A stretch of 64,000 nt of DNA from MGBC113645 sp036308445 (GCA_036308445.1 JAXJVS010000048.1:19455-83454), one strand, 5' to 3'; positions 33,978 to 43,236 are shown, counted from the stretch's first letter. The notes: generated by a model not told the origin, from the letters alone. Numbers and translations are program-made.

Positions 33978-36611
33978 ATGGCAGAAAAAAAAGCTGTAAA
34001 AGCTGAAGAATGGACTAATGAAAAAATTGATGCTCATGTTGATGAGTTAGTTCAAAAAGCATTAGTCGCATTAGACAAATTTGAAGAATTTGATCAAGAA
34101 GCTGTAGATTACATCGTTGCTAAATGTTCTGTTGCTGGATTAGATGCACATGGTATTTTAGCAGAAGCTGCAGTTAACGAAACAGGTAGAGGGGTTTTCG
34201 AAGACAAGGCTGTTAAAAACTTATTCGCTTGTGAATATGTTACAAGTAATTTACGTCACTTAAAAACTGTAGGGATTATTAATGAAGATCCTTTAACAGG
34301 AATTACTGAAATTGCTGAACCAGTAGGTGTTGTTTGTGGTATCGTACCAACTACTAACCCAACTTCAACAGTAATTTTCAAATCTTTAATTTCATTAAAG
34401 ACAAGAAACCCAATTATCTTCTCATTCCATCCATCTGCATATGAATGTTCAGTAATGGCTGCAAAAGTTATTAGAGATGCTGCTATAGCTGCTGGTGCAC
34501 CAGAAAACTGTATTCAATGGTTAGGAATGAAATCTATGTATGCAACTACTGCATTAATGAATCATCCTGGTGTTGCTACTATCTTAGCAACTGGTGGTAA
34601 TGCAATGGTAGCTGCTGCTTATTCTTGTGGAAAACCTGCATTAGGGGTAGGCGCTGGTAACGTTCCTGCATATGTTGAAAAATCATGTGTATTAAAGAGA
34701 GCAGTTAATGACATCGTGTTATCTAAATCATTTGATAATGGTATGATCTGTGCTTCTGAACAAGCTGCAATCGTAGATCAAGAAATTTATAAAGAATTCA
34801 AAGAAGAAATCTCTAGATTTAAAGTATACTGGGTAAACGGTGAAGAAAAAACTAAACTTGAAAACTATATGTTCCCAGATAAGAATAAAGGTGTATTACC
34901 TGCAGTTGTTGGTAAACCAGCTACTTGGATTGCTGAACAAGCAGGAATTAAAGTACCAGCTGATACTCAAATCTTATTAGCTGAATGTAAAGAAGTTGGA
35001 CCAAATGAACCATTAACTAGAGAAAAATTATCTCCAGTATTAGCTGTATTAAAAGCTAAAGATACTGCTGATGGTATTGCTAAATCAGCTGCAATGGTTG
35101 AATTTAATGGTTTAGGACACTCTGCTGCAATTCATACTCAAAACCATGATATTTCAGTAGAATTTGGTTTAAAATGTAAAGCTATCCGTGTAATCGAAAA
35201 TGCTCCATCTACATTCGGTGGTATCGGTTCAGTTTATAATGCATTTATTCCTTCATTAACTTTAGGTTGTGGTTCTTATGGACATAACTCAGTTTCTAAC
35301 AACGTAAGTGCTGTAAACTTATTAAATATTAAGAGAATAGGGAGACGTAATAACAATATGCAATGGGTTAAACTTCCTCCAAAAATCTATTTCGAAAGAA
35401 ATTCAATTAGATATTTAAGAGATATGAAATACATGGAAAAAGCAATGATTGTTACTGACCATGGTATGTATAACTTAGGATATGTTGCTAAAATCGAAGA
35501 TGCAATTAAACGTAGAAGAAATAAAGTAGATATCGAATTATACTTCGATGTTGAACCAGATCCAAGCATTGATACAGTTATGGAAGGTGTTGAATTAATG
35601 AGAAAATTCAATCCTGATGTAATTATCGCTTTAGGTGGAGGTTCTTCAATGGATGCTGCTAAAGTTATGTGGTTAATGTATGAACATCCAGAAGTTAACT
35701 TCGATGATATTAAACAAAAATTCATGGATATTAGAAAACGTGCATTCAAATTCCCTGAATTAGGTAAAAAAGCTAGATTAATCTGTATCCCAACAACTTC
35801 AGGTACAGGTTCAGAAGTAACTCCATTCGCAGTTATCACTGATAAGAAAGCTAATAAGAAATATCCATTAACTGACTATGCATTAACTCCAACAGTTGCT
35901 ATCGTTGACCCAGAATTCGCTATGAGTATGCCTGGTTCAATTGCTGCTGATACTGGAATTGACGTATTAACTCATGCAGTTGAAGCTTATGTTTCTATCT
36001 TAGCTAGTGATTTCACTGATGGATGGGCAAAACAAGCTGTTAAATTAGTATTTGATTACTTAGAAAGATCAGTTAAAAATGGTAAAAATGATCCAGAAGC
36101 AAGAGAAAAAATGCATAATGCAGCAACTATCGCTGGTATGGCATTCGCTAATGCTTTCTTAGGTATGAACCACTCATTAGCTCATAAGATTGGTGGAGAA
36201 TGGCATATTCCTCATGGTCGTACTAATGGTATCTTATTACCACATGTTATTAGATACAATGGTACTATTCCAACTAAATTAAATATCTGGCCAAAGATTG
36301 AAAACTATAAAGCTGATATTAAATACATGGAATTAGCTCAATTAATCGGATTAAATCCTAAGACTCCTGCTGAAGGTGTTGCTATGTTTGCTGATGCATG
36401 TGAAGAATTATGTGCTAAAGTTGGTGTAGTTTGCAACGTTAAGTCTCAAGGTATTGACAAAGCTGCTTGGGAAGAATCAGTACACAGAATTGCTATGAAT
36501 GCATACGAAGATCAATGTACTCCTGCTAACCCAAGAATGCCTATGGTTAAAGATATGGAAGATATCTTAAGAACAATCTATGATTATGAAACTAAATTTC
36601 AACAAAAATAA
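33978..36611 (+). CDS. adhE: Bifunctional acetaldehyde-CoA / alcohol dehydrogenase
   Basis: An 877-residue fused fermentation enzyme that reduces acetyl-CoA to ethanol and regenerates NAD+. Residues about 1-440 form the aldehyde dehydrogenase, with GIVPTTNPTSTVIFKSL and catalytic Cys in KSFDNGMICASEQAA. Residues about 455-877 are the iron-dependent alcohol dehydrogenase, with ALGGGSSMDAAKVMW, TSGTGSEVTPFAVITD and the Fe-binding His in NHSLAHKIGGEWHIPHGRTN. ATG 33978 follows GGAGGA. Codon bias is strong (high expression). AdhE forms spirosomes in other bacteria. It is monocistronic. Confidence 0.97.
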   Translation: MAEKKAVKAEEWTNEKIDAHVDELVQKALVALDKFEEFDQEAVDYIVAKCSVAGLDAHGILAEAAVNETGRGVFEDKAVKNLFACEYVTSNLRHLKTVGIINEDPLTGITEIAEPVGVVCGIVPTTNPTSTVIFKSLISLKTRNPIIFSFHPSAYECSVMAAKVIRDAAIAAGAPENCIQWLGMKSMYATTALMNHPGVATILATGGNAMVAAAYSCGKPALGVGAGNVPAYVEKSCVLKRAVNDIVLSKSFDNGMICASEQAAIVDQEIYKEFKEEISRFKVYWVNGEEKTKLENYMFPDKNKGVLPAVVGKPATWIAEQAGIKVPADTQILLAECKEVGPNEPLTREKLSPVLAVLKAKDTADGIAKSAAMVEFNGLGHSAAIHTQNHDISVEFGLKCKAIRVIENAPSTFGGIGSVYNAFIPSLTLGCGSYGHNSVSNNVSAVNLLNIKRIGRRNNNMQWVKLPPKIYFERNSIRYLRDMKYMEKAMIVTDHGMYNLGYVAKIEDAIKRRRNKVDIELYFDVEPDPSIDTVMEGVELMRKFNPDVIIALGGGSSMDAAKVMWLMYEHPEVNFDDIKQKFMDIRKRAFKFPELGKKARLICIPTTSGTGSEVTPFAVITDKKANKKYPLTDYALTPTVAIVDPEFAMSMPGSIAADTGIDVLTHAVEAYVSILASDFTDGWAKQAVKLVFDYLERSVKNGKNDPEAREKMHNAATIAGMAFANAFLGMNHSLAHKIGGEWHIPHGRTNGILLPHVIRYNGTIPTKLNIWPKIENYKADIKYMELAQLIGLNPKTPAEGVAMFADACEELCAKVGVVCNVKSQGIDKAAWEESVHRIAMNAYEDQCTPANPRMPMVKDMEDILRTIYDYETKFQQK

Positions 36612-36622
36612 TTAATTGATTG

Positions 36623-36652
36623 AAAGATGTAGAGAAATCTACATCTTTTTTT
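36623..36652 (+). terminator. Intrinsic terminator after adhE
   Basis: AAAGATGTAGA (36623-36633), GAAA loop, TCTACATCTTT (36638-36648), T run. Confidence 0.93.
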
Positions 36653-36700
36653 CTTTACTTTATGATTGTAATTTAGTAACCTATATTAAAGGTGAAAGAA

Positions 36701-37351
36701 ATGAAATTGGTAAAGAATATTATTTTAATCATTTCAATACTAGCTTTATCTTTTCAAATATATATGGATGTTGAACCGTCTCTTGGTTTAAGTATAGAAG
36801 GTAGAGTTATTATTGTTTTAATACAAGTTTTAGGTTTTATTAGTATTTATTGGTATTATCGTAATAAAGTAACGATAGAAAAGAGAAAAAGATATTTTAA
36901 GCTGTTAATGTGGATGCTATTTGTGATTTATCTTTTAAATCTTTTTTATTTATTGTTTCTAGATGGTGAAATGGGGAGAAATCTTCATGCAATTGAGAAT
37001 ATGGATATGAATTTGTTGTTTGGTGTTAACTTTGTTCCTTTGCGTACAATTAAACTTTTTGTTAAGAGTTATTATCAGGGTTATTTACCATTGTCTATTA
37101 TTACGATTAATCTTATTGGCAATATTTTAGCTTTTATGCCATTAGCTATCTTTTTACAAACTTTATTTAAATCACAAAGAAAGTCTTCTGTATATTTTAT
37201 AACTGCTTCTTTGTTGATTATAGGAGTGGAAATATTGCAGGTATTGACTATGAGTGGTAGTGGTGATATTGATGATTATATTTTAAATATTGTTGGAAGT
37301 ATGGTTATGTATTTTATTGTGAAATTATATAGAAAGGTTAAGAAACTATGA
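36701..37351 (+). CDS. VanZ-like membrane protein
   Basis: A 216-residue protein with five to six membrane helices. ATG 36701 with AAAGGTG. The VanZ core is visible: LLFGVNFVPLRTIKLF, then INLIGNILAFMPLAIFL and LLIIGVEILQVLTMSGSGDIDDYILNIVGSMVMYF, matching the conserved N-P-F/V-x-T, NxxGNxxxFxPxG and GxxDxDDxxxNxxG patterns. VanZ-like proteins are associated with glycopeptide (teicoplanin) tolerance and cell-envelope functions; here the role is unknown. Its TGA overlaps the ATG of the NusG_II gene, so the two are coupled. Confidence 0.85.
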   Translation: MKLVKNIILIISILALSFQIYMDVEPSLGLSIEGRVIIVLIQVLGFISIYWYYRNKVTIEKRKRYFKLLMWMLFVIYLLNLFYLLFLDGEMGRNLHAIENMDMNLLFGVNFVPLRTIKLFVKSYYQGYLPLSIITINLIGNILAFMPLAIFLQTLFKSQRKSSVYFITASLLIIGVEILQVLTMSGSGDIDDYILNIVGSMVMYFIVKLYRKVKKL

Positions 37352-37704
37352 AAAAGAAAGATTGTATTGTGATTGGCATTCTATTGATTATTTGTGCTGT
37401 GGGTTATTTCTTTTATTCTACGTTGACTCAAGGAGAGAAGGAATATGCAGTTGTATATTATCATAATGAAGAAATTGATGAAATAGACTTAAGCATAGAT
37501 GATATTTATACTTATGAAGGAGATTATGGCTCTTTTTCTTTAGAAGTTAAGAATCAAGAGTATCATGCAACAAATGTAGATTGTCCTAATCATGATTGTG
37601 AGAATGTTGGTTGGGTAAAAAAAGGAAGTACTGTTTCTATCATTTGTGTACCTAATGATATTTATGTACAGCAAGTAAATATTGATACAGGCGAAGTAGA
37701 TTAA
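37348..37704 (+). CDS. NusG domain II (NusG_II) protein
   Basis: A 118-residue protein with one N-terminal membrane helix (VIGILLIICAVGYFFY) and an extracellular NusG_II domain. It ends in NVDCPNHDCENVGWVKKGSTVSIICVPNDIYV, the family's CPxxxCxxxGW...IxCxPNxVxI pattern with three conserved cysteines. Members often sit next to flavin-transferase or transporter genes and have no proven function. The start overlaps the vanZ-like stop (ATGA). The stop codon lies in the terminator stem. Confidence 0.85.
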   Translation: MKKKDCIVIGILLIICAVGYFFYSTLTQGEKEYAVVYYHNEEIDEIDLSIDDIYTYEGDYGSFSLEVKNQEYHATNVDCPNHDCENVGWVKKGSTVSIICVPNDIYVQQVNIDTGEVD

Positions 37705-37718
37705 AAATCTACTTTTTT
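37694..37718 (+). terminator. Terminator overlapping the NusG_II stop codon
   Basis: AAGTAGATT (37694-37702), loop AAA, AATCTACTT (37706-37714), then T. Confidence 0.9.
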
Positions 37719-37794
37719 GTTTGTTGAAATATTATTGATATTCACAAAAATTCTATATATCTATGATAAGATGTAATAAAGAGAGGTGGATTAT

Positions 37795-38505
37795 ATGTGG
37801 ACAAGATATGAATTAAAAATAAGAGCAAAAGAAGTATTTAAAGGAGATTATTGGAATTATGTATTAGTAACTTTATTATTAGGATTATTAATGGGTAGTA
37901 GTATTTTGTCTTTAGAGATTGAGACAAATATTTATGATTATTCTACTTATTATCAATTGCATTTTTTTGGGTTGATATTATTCAAATTCACTGGAAAGAT
38001 AGTTATTGTTATTTTTATTATTCTTTTATTGTTAAGAATTTTCTTTGTAAATGTAATTCAGGTTGGTGGTTGTAAGTTTTTTATTAATGGTTCATTGGAA
38101 AAAGGAAAAATTGAAGATTTATTTTTTGGGTTTCAAAAAAATTATAAGAATATCTTATATGTTCAATTTATGACTCAGTTGAAAATCTTTTTGTGGAGTT
38201 TGTTATTTATTATTCCAGGTATTATTAAAAGTTATGAATATGCTATGGTTCCCTATCTTTTAGCTGATAATTCTGATATGGATAAAGATGAAATATTGAA
38301 TTTAAGTAGAAGAATGATGGAGGGAAATAAGTGGGATTTTTTTGTCTTAGAGCTTTCGTTTATTGGATGGATATTATTAGCTGTATCAACTTTTAATATC
38401 GTAGGGATATTATATGTAGATCCTTATATAGAAGCGACTCATGCGCAGTTTTATTTGAAAATAAAAAGTTTAAATAATAAAGTAATGAATGAGAATGTTA
38501 TTTGA
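37795..38505 (+). CDS. DUF975-family membrane protein
   Basis: A 236-residue polytopic protein. ATG 37795 with GAGAGGTG. The N-terminal RYELKIRAKEVFKGDYWNYVLVTLLLGLLMG is the standard DUF975 start (LKxxAKxxLxGxYW). VGGCKFFINGSLEKGKIEDLFFGFQ and FIIPGIIKSYEYAMVPYLLADN are also typical, as is the SRRMMEGNKWDFFVLELSFIGW block. Five or six helices. Function unknown. Confidence 0.88.
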   Translation: MWTRYELKIRAKEVFKGDYWNYVLVTLLLGLLMGSSILSLEIETNIYDYSTYYQLHFFGLILFKFTGKIVIVIFIILLLLRIFFVNVIQVGGCKFFINGSLEKGKIEDLFFGFQKNYKNILYVQFMTQLKIFLWSLLFIIPGIIKSYEYAMVPYLLADNSDMDKDEILNLSRRMMEGNKWDFFVLELSFIGWILLAVSTFNIVGILYVDPYIEATHAQFYLKIKSLNNKVMNENVI

Positions 38506-38513
38506 TTTTTAAA

Positions 38514-38546
38514 TGTCACTTAACTGTCACTTTAAAAGTATATAAT
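38514..38546 (+). promoter_or_regulatory. Pho-box-like direct repeat and -10 element
   Basis: TGTCACTTAAC (38514-38524) and TGTCACTTTAA (38525-38535) are direct repeats with an 11-bp period. TATAAT follows at 38541-38546. The layout (TGTCA repeats in place of a -35) is that of PhoB/PhoP-type activated promoters; that reading is inference. Confidence 0.5.
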
Positions 38547-38569
38547 TTAAGTGTAGGAAGGTGAATGTT

Positions 38570-39088
38570 ATGAAAAAGATATTTTGTTTATTGTTATTTT
38601 TATTTCTTTTTGGGTGTTATAATGGTGTTCCTAAGATTAATAACAAGGATAATTTATCTTTTGAATATCAAGGATATAAGATAGATACAAATATTATTGT
38701 AAAGAGTTATCATTTTATATCAGATGATGATTATTATATTATAAAAGGTGAAACGATTGATAATCATCAGTTAGAGTTGAAGTTTAAAAAAGTGTTTAAT
38801 GGTTATATAAAGGTAGTTGAAAAAGTGAATTTAAATGATTGTTCATATCAATATTGTTTTAATAGTTATATGAATGAAGTACAAATTGCTAATATGAAAA
38901 GTAGTGAATATATAGATATGAAGTATGATGTTGAAAAGATTTTTGCTTCTTGTACTTTTAAGGGCTATTTGAATATGGAATTTGATGATTATAAAGATTA
39001 TCTCGATAATGATTTTTATGTTATTGAGAATGGTCAAAGAAGATGTGATATTAATAAGATGTTTTATATTCATGTAGAGAGGCTCTAG
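38570..39088 (+). CDS. Small lipoprotein of unknown function
   Basis: A 172-residue protein. ATG 38570 with GGAAGGTGA. A short signal peptide ends in a lipobox (FLFGC, Cys16). The rest (DNLSFEYQGYKIDTNIIVKSYHFISDDDYYIIKGETID...) is beta-rich, with three more cysteines (CSYQYC and a later CTF). I recognise no family. It lies between a DUF975 gene and an ABC exporter but has its own promoter and terminator. Confidence 0.75.
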   Translation: MKKIFCLLLFLFLFGCYNGVPKINNKDNLSFEYQGYKIDTNIIVKSYHFISDDDYYIIKGETIDNHQLELKFKKVFNGYIKVVEKVNLNDCSYQYCFNSYMNEVQIANMKSSEYIDMKYDVEKIFASCTFKGYLNMEFDDYKDYLDNDFYVIENGQRRCDINKMFYIHVERL

Positions 39089-39110
39089 TGATAGAGCCTT
39101 TGTTTTTTTT
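39079..39110 (+). terminator. Terminator overlapping the lipoprotein stop codon
   Basis: AGGCTCTA (39080-39087), GTGA, TAGAGCCT (39092-39099), then TTGT8. Confidence 0.92.
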
Positions 39111-39174
39111 ACATAATTTAATGATAATTATAAACAAATTCAATAGTATTCTTTTCATTGAGGAGGAATTGAGT

Positions 39175-40662
39175 ATGTTAAAGAATGCTATTTTGAGTAC
39201 AAAGAAAAGTATTGGAAAAACAATATTATTGTTTATATTGATGTGTTTAATTGCTAATCTTGTTATTGCAGGATTGTCAATTAAAAGTGCAACTTCTAAA
39301 TCTATGGATAGTGTAAGAAAGTCTTTAGGTAGTGATGTAACTTTATCTTATAATATGAAAAATATTATGGAGAATAGAGAACAGGGTGAGTCAATGGATT
39401 CAGTAATGAAAAATATTACTGTTGAAATGGCCGATAGCTTAAAAAACTTAAATTATGTAGAAAGTTATAATTATACTGTAAGTGTGAGTGTTTCTAGTGA
39501 TGATATTGATCCTGTAAGTATGCAAGAGGAAGAAGATACTGTGACTTTTTCTAATAAAAATGGATTTGGTGGTTTTGGCGGGGGAAACATGGAAATGCCA
39601 AAATATATGGATCAGAATGATTTTACTGTTTCTGGAAATACAACAATGGCCAATTTATCAGATTTTGTTGATGAGAATTATGTATTGACTAGTGGTCGAT
39701 TATTGAATGAGGATGATGAAGAAACAAAGAATTGTGTTATTGAATCTTCTTTGGCTTCAGACAATGAATTGGTAGTTGGAGATACTTTTGAAGTTATTGC
39801 TACTCATGAAGATGATGATGAGGTTACAGTAACTTTGACAGTAGTAGGTATTTATGAAATTGAAACAAGTGATGAAATGGGAAATATGATGAGCATGAGT
39901 AATCGTCAAAATCCTATGAATACAATTTATACAAGCTTAAATGTAGCTCAGACATTAAATGATAGTACAACAAATATAACTAGTGCAACTTATTATTTAG
40001 ATGATCCTGACCATATCGAAGCATTCAAAGAATTAGCAGAAAGTGAAACTGATATTGATTTTGAAACTTATACATTAGATGCTAATGATCAAATTTATCA
40101 AAGAAGTATTTCTTCTTTAGAGAATATGGAATCATTTGCAACAATGTTCTTAATTGTTGTTATTGTTGCAGGTAGTGCTATTTTATGCTTGATTTTAGTA
40201 TTAACTATGAGAGGGCGTTTCTATGAATTTGGTGTTATGCTTTCTTTAGGACAAAGTAAGTTAAAAATTATAGGACAACAATTATTAGAAGTAGGGTTAA
40301 TTGCAACATTAGCATTTGCTGTTTCCTTAGGTACAGGAAAAATGGTTTCTAATATCGTAAGTAGTATGTTAGTTAGTACAGCAAGTCATGCTCCTACTAT
40401 GGAAATAGATGGGAATGTTAAAGAAAAGACAGGAGCTGATATGCCAGGTATTGGAGAAGGGGGTAAAGGTTTTGGTAGAGACTTAATGGATCGTGCGATG
40501 ACTTCTCCAGTTTCTACTGAATTGGATGTATCATTAACATCAGAAACTGTTGTACAGTTAGCTGAAATTAGTTTTGCAATTTGTGTTGTATCGGTTATTT
40601 TACCGTCATTATATGTATTGAGATTATCTCCTAGAGAAATCTTGATAAAAAGGGAGGGTTAA
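39175..40662 (+). CDS. FtsX/MacB-like ABC transporter permease
   Basis: A 495-residue permease. ATG 39175 with AGGAGG at 39161-39166. Residues about 10-30 form the first helix, followed by a large extracellular domain (to about 320), then three helices with the FtsX core (SAILCLILVLTMRGRFYEFGVMLSLGQSKLKIIGQQLLEVGLIA). The extracellular part has a glycine/methionine-rich stretch, GFGGFGGGNMEMP, and a second GIGEGGKGFGRD-like loop sits before the last helix. Such transporters export peptides or respond to envelope-active compounds. It pairs with the ATPase two bases downstream. Confidence 0.85.
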   Translation: MLKNAILSTKKSIGKTILLFILMCLIANLVIAGLSIKSATSKSMDSVRKSLGSDVTLSYNMKNIMENREQGESMDSVMKNITVEMADSLKNLNYVESYNYTVSVSVSSDDIDPVSMQEEEDTVTFSNKNGFGGFGGGNMEMPKYMDQNDFTVSGNTTMANLSDFVDENYVLTSGRLLNEDDEETKNCVIESSLASDNELVVGDTFEVIATHEDDDEVTVTLTVVGIYEIETSDEMGNMMSMSNRQNPMNTIYTSLNVAQTLNDSTTNITSATYYLDDPDHIEAFKELAESETDIDFETYTLDANDQIYQRSISSLENMESFATMFLIVVIVAGSAILCLILVLTMRGRFYEFGVMLSLGQSKLKIIGQQLLEVGLIATLAFAVSLGTGKMVSNIVSSMLVSTASHAPTMEIDGNVKEKTGADMPGIGEGGKGFGRDLMDRAMTSPVSTELDVSLTSETVVQLAEISFAICVVSVILPSLYVLRLSPREILIKREG

Positions 40663-40664
40663 TC

Positions 40665-41339
40665 ATGGAGACGATTTTGAGTTTTAGAGATGTCTGCTAT
40701 CATTATAAAGATGGAAATAGACAAGTGAATATTTTAAAGGATGCTTCATATGATTTTGAATTAGGAAAGACTTATGCAATTGTTGGTGCAAGTGGTAGTG
40801 GTAAAACAACATCATTAGTATTAGCTGGAGGATTGGATACTCCTAAGAGTGGTCATATTTTGTTTAAAAATGAAGATTTATCAAAGATTGGATTATCTAA
40901 ATATCGTAGAAATCATGTTTCTATTGTATTTCAGTCATATAATTTAATTCATTATTTAAATGCATATCAGAATGTCATTAATGCTATGGATATATCACAT
41001 ATTAAAGTTAGTAATAAGAAAGAATATGCTATTCATATTTTAAAAGAATTAGGATTAACTGAAAAAGAGTGTAAGAGAGATATTCGTAAGTTATCCGGTG
41101 GACAGCAACAGCGAGTAGCTGTTGCTAGAGCGATAGCAAAAGATGTTGATTTAATTCTTTGTGATGAACCAACAGGGAATTTGGATGATGAAACATCACA
41201 GGGTATTATTCAATCATTAATTGAATTGGCTCATACAAAGAATAAATGTGTAATAGTAGTTACTCATTCTAAAGAGTTTGCAGAATGTTTAGATGTGCAA
41301 TTAAAAATAAATAAAGGTAAGTTAGAAAAAATTAATTAA
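40665..41339 (+). CDS. ABC transporter ATPase, MacB/LolD type
   Basis: A 224-residue ATPase. It has Walker A VGASGSGKTTS near residue 38, Q-loop VFQSYNLIHYLNAYQNVINAM, signature LSGGQQQRVAVARAIAKD, Walker B LILCDEPTGNLDDET and switch H in VVTHSKEF. The FQSYNLI and DEPTGNLD patterns are diagnostic for the MacB/LolD/SalX group that partners FtsX-like permeases. It follows the permease by two bases. Substrate unknown; antimicrobial peptide efflux is a common role for the group. Confidence 0.9.
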   Translation: METILSFRDVCYHYKDGNRQVNILKDASYDFELGKTYAIVGASGSGKTTSLVLAGGLDTPKSGHILFKNEDLSKIGLSKYRRNHVSIVFQSYNLIHYLNAYQNVINAMDISHIKVSNKKEYAIHILKELGLTEKECKRDIRKLSGGQQQRVAVARAIAKDVDLILCDEPTGNLDDETSQGIIQSLIELAHTKNKCVIVVTHSKEFAECLDVQLKINKGKLEKIN

Positions 41340-41404
41340 AGTTCACAATCAATTCATATCATCATATTATTATATAATTGTCTTAAGAAAAGACATATAA
41401 TAAT

Positions 41405-41480
41405 AGACTTTATAGGCGACCCCTCTCCCTAAAATTGCCTATAACAAAAAAAGAACGTTTCCCCACGTTCTTTTTTTTAT
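41405..41480 (+). ncRNA. Candidate small RNA with two C-rich hairpin loops
   Basis: TTATAGGC (41410-41417) pairs with GCCTATAA (41437-41444), holding a loop with CCCCTCTCCCT. A second hairpin, AAAAAGAACGT/ACGTTCTTTTT (about 41446-41477), has loop TTTCCCC and a T8 tail. CU-rich loops exposed on a terminator-ended transcript are the layout of Firmicute regulatory RNAs that pair with AGGAGG sites. TATAAT at 41396-41401 may be the -10; the -35 is unclear. The second hairpin also ends the leftward HAD gene and the rightward ABC operon, so it may be only a terminator. Confidence 0.35.
41446..41480. terminator. Bidirectional terminator
   Basis: A run, GAACGT, loop TTTCCCC-type, ACGTTC, T run; convergent genes lie on both sides. 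Confidence 0.85.
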
Positions 41481-42265
41481 ATGATCTGATAGTGTTTTAA
41501 AGCATTATATATGCCATCTTTATCTACATCTGTTGTTATGTATGTCACTTTATCAAATAAAATAGGATTGCTATTTCCCATAGCGACAGATTCTTGAGTA
41601 TATTCTAACATAGATAAATCGTTTGTAGAGTCACCAATGCTGATAGTTTGTGAGATATCCATGCCTAAGTAATCTATTAAATATTGGATACCAGTAGCTT
41701 TAGAATAGTTTATTGGTACAATTTCAATAAAGTTAGTATCCCTTTGTATAATCTCAAAATATTGACTTAAGAATGATTTAAATGACTTTATGTCAGAAGT
41801 TTCATCATACCATACTGCCATTTTATCAAATTCTACTACATCATGAATTCCATATTCACTTGTAGGTGAATTTTGTTCGTTATAGGTTTGCTTAATCTTT
41901 AGTATATAAGGATCAGTTATGTTCTTTGAAAAGAATGCTCCTTCTACTCCTTCTAATACAGCTTGTACATTACATTTAAAGACTTGTTTAATAACTTCTT
42001 TTCTTATTTTTTCAGATAAAGTTGCATGTAATATAGTTTTTTTCTGATATTTTATATAAGTTCCACAACCGCAGATATATCCATCAAAATGAATCTTAGT
42101 TATATTAGTATCAATAGTTGATACTGGTCTACCAGTATTTACAATTAAGATATGTCCATTGTCTTGTGCTAGTTTAAGAGCTTTTTTGCAGCTTTCTGGA
42201 ATAGTTCCTGTACTTTCATCAAGAAGTGTTCCATCAATATCAAAGAATACAATTTTTTTGTTCAT
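41477..42265 (-). CDS. Cof-type HAD phosphatase
   Basis: A 262-residue phosphatase of HAD class IIB, typically acting on sugar phosphates or flavin/pyridoxal phosphates. Motif I VFFDIDGTLLDE, motif II in IVNTGRP, the cap domain in the middle, motif III Lys around YSKATGIQYL and motif IV ISIGDSTNDLSMLEYTQESVAMGN are present. AGGAGG precedes the start on the minus strand. It resembles the partial HAD gene at the right edge (both end YNALKH-like), so the two are paralogues. Confidence 0.9.
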   Translation of the reverse strand: MNKKIVFFDIDGTLLDESTGTIPESCKKALKLAQDNGHILIVNTGRPVSTIDTNITKIHFDGYICGCGTYIKYQKKTILHATLSEKIRKEVIKQVFKCNVQAVLEGVEGAFFSKNITDPYILKIKQTYNEQNSPTSEYGIHDVVEFDKMAVWYDETSDIKSFKSFLSQYFEIIQRDTNFIEIVPINYSKATGIQYLIDYLGMDISQTISIGDSTNDLSMLEYTQESVAMGNSNPILFDKVTYITTDVDKDGIYNALKHYQII

Positions 42266-42345
42266 AATTTCTTTACCTCCTAAAATATTTCCATATCATA
42301 TCGATTTAATCTAAATTTGTTAATGATAATTTAAATGATTAGATA

Positions 42346-42374
42346 TTGAATTTTTATTATAAACCTATTATAAT
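42346..42374 (+). promoter_or_regulatory. Promoter of nfnAB
   Basis: TTGAAT (42346-42351), 17-bp spacer, TATAAT (42369-42374). Confidence 0.82.
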
Positions 42375-42408
42375 ATGTATCAACACTAAAAGTAAGGGGA
42401 AATACTAT

Positions 42409-43236
42409 ATGTATAAAATTATTAGAAAAGAAATTTTAAATGATGTAGTTGAGCTAATGGAAATCCATGCTCCTTATGTTGCTAGAAAATGTGAACCAGG
42501 TCAGTTTATTATTTTAAGAGCATCAGAAGATGGAGAAAGAATTCCTTTAACTATTGCAGATTTTGATAGAGAAAAAGAAACAATCACTATTATTTATCAG
42601 ATTGTTGGATATTCAACTGAGGTTTTATCTCAGTTAAATGAGGGTGATGAATTAGTTGATTTTGTTGGACCTTTAGGAGCACCTACAGTATTACATGAAT
42701 CTAAACATGTTATTGGTGTTGCTGGTGGAGTTGGTAGTGCACCTTTATATCCACAATTAAGAGCACTTGCAAACATGGGTGTTAAAGTTGATGTGATTAT
42801 TGGTGGTAGAGAAAGTCAATATGTATTATTAAAGAAAGAATTTGAAGAATTCTGTGATAATGTTTATATTGCAACTAATGATGGTTCTATGGGTACAAAG
42901 GGATTTGTTACTGATGTATTAAAGGAACTTATTAATAAAGGTGAAACAATTGATGAAGTTATTGCTATTGGACCTGTGCCAATGATGAAGGCTGTTGTTG
43001 ATGTGACTAAACCTCACAATATTAAGACTTCTGTATCTTTAAATCCGATTATGATTGATGGTACTGGTATGTGTGGATGTTGTCGTGTAACTGTTGATGG
43101 TAAAGTGAAGTTTGCTTGTGTAGATGGTCCTGATTTTGATGGATTATTAGTTGATTTTGATGAGTTGATTCAAAGACAAAAAATGTTTAAGAGTGAAGAA
43201 GCACATATCTGTAATCTTACGGGGGTGAAGAGATAA
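42409..43236 (+). CDS. nfnA: Ferredoxin-NADP+ reductase subunit alpha, NfnA/SudB type
   Basis: A 275-residue FAD/NAD(P)-binding protein of the PyrK/SudB family. ATG 42409 with AAGGGGA. It has the FAD motif RIPLTIADFDRE, the NAD-binding GVAGGVGSAPLYPQLRAL and the [2Fe-2S] motif MCGCCRVTVDGKVKFACVDG near the C-terminus. Together with the next gene it forms the Nfn complex, which bifurcates or confurcates electrons between NADPH, NADH and ferredoxin in anaerobes. The stop and the next start overlap (TAATG). Sulfide dehydrogenase was an older name for the same family. Confidence 0.9.
   Translation: MYKIIRKEILNDVVELMEIHAPYVARKCEPGQFIILRASEDGERIPLTIADFDREKETITIIYQIVGYSTEVLSQLNEGDELVDFVGPLGAPTVLHESKHVIGVAGGVGSAPLYPQLRALANMGVKVDVIIGGRESQYVLLKKEFEEFCDNVYIATNDGSMGTKGFVTDVLKELINKGETIDEVIAIGPVPMMKAVVDVTKPHNIKTSVSLNPIMIDGTGMCGCCRVTVDGKVKFACVDGPDFDGLLVDFDELIQRQKMFKSEEAHICNLTGVKR

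Noticed and set aside
35387..35839. 150-codon minus-strand frame inside adhE
   Set aside because: It is an antisense shadow of the highly biased adhE codons; the sense frame has full AdhE motifs here.
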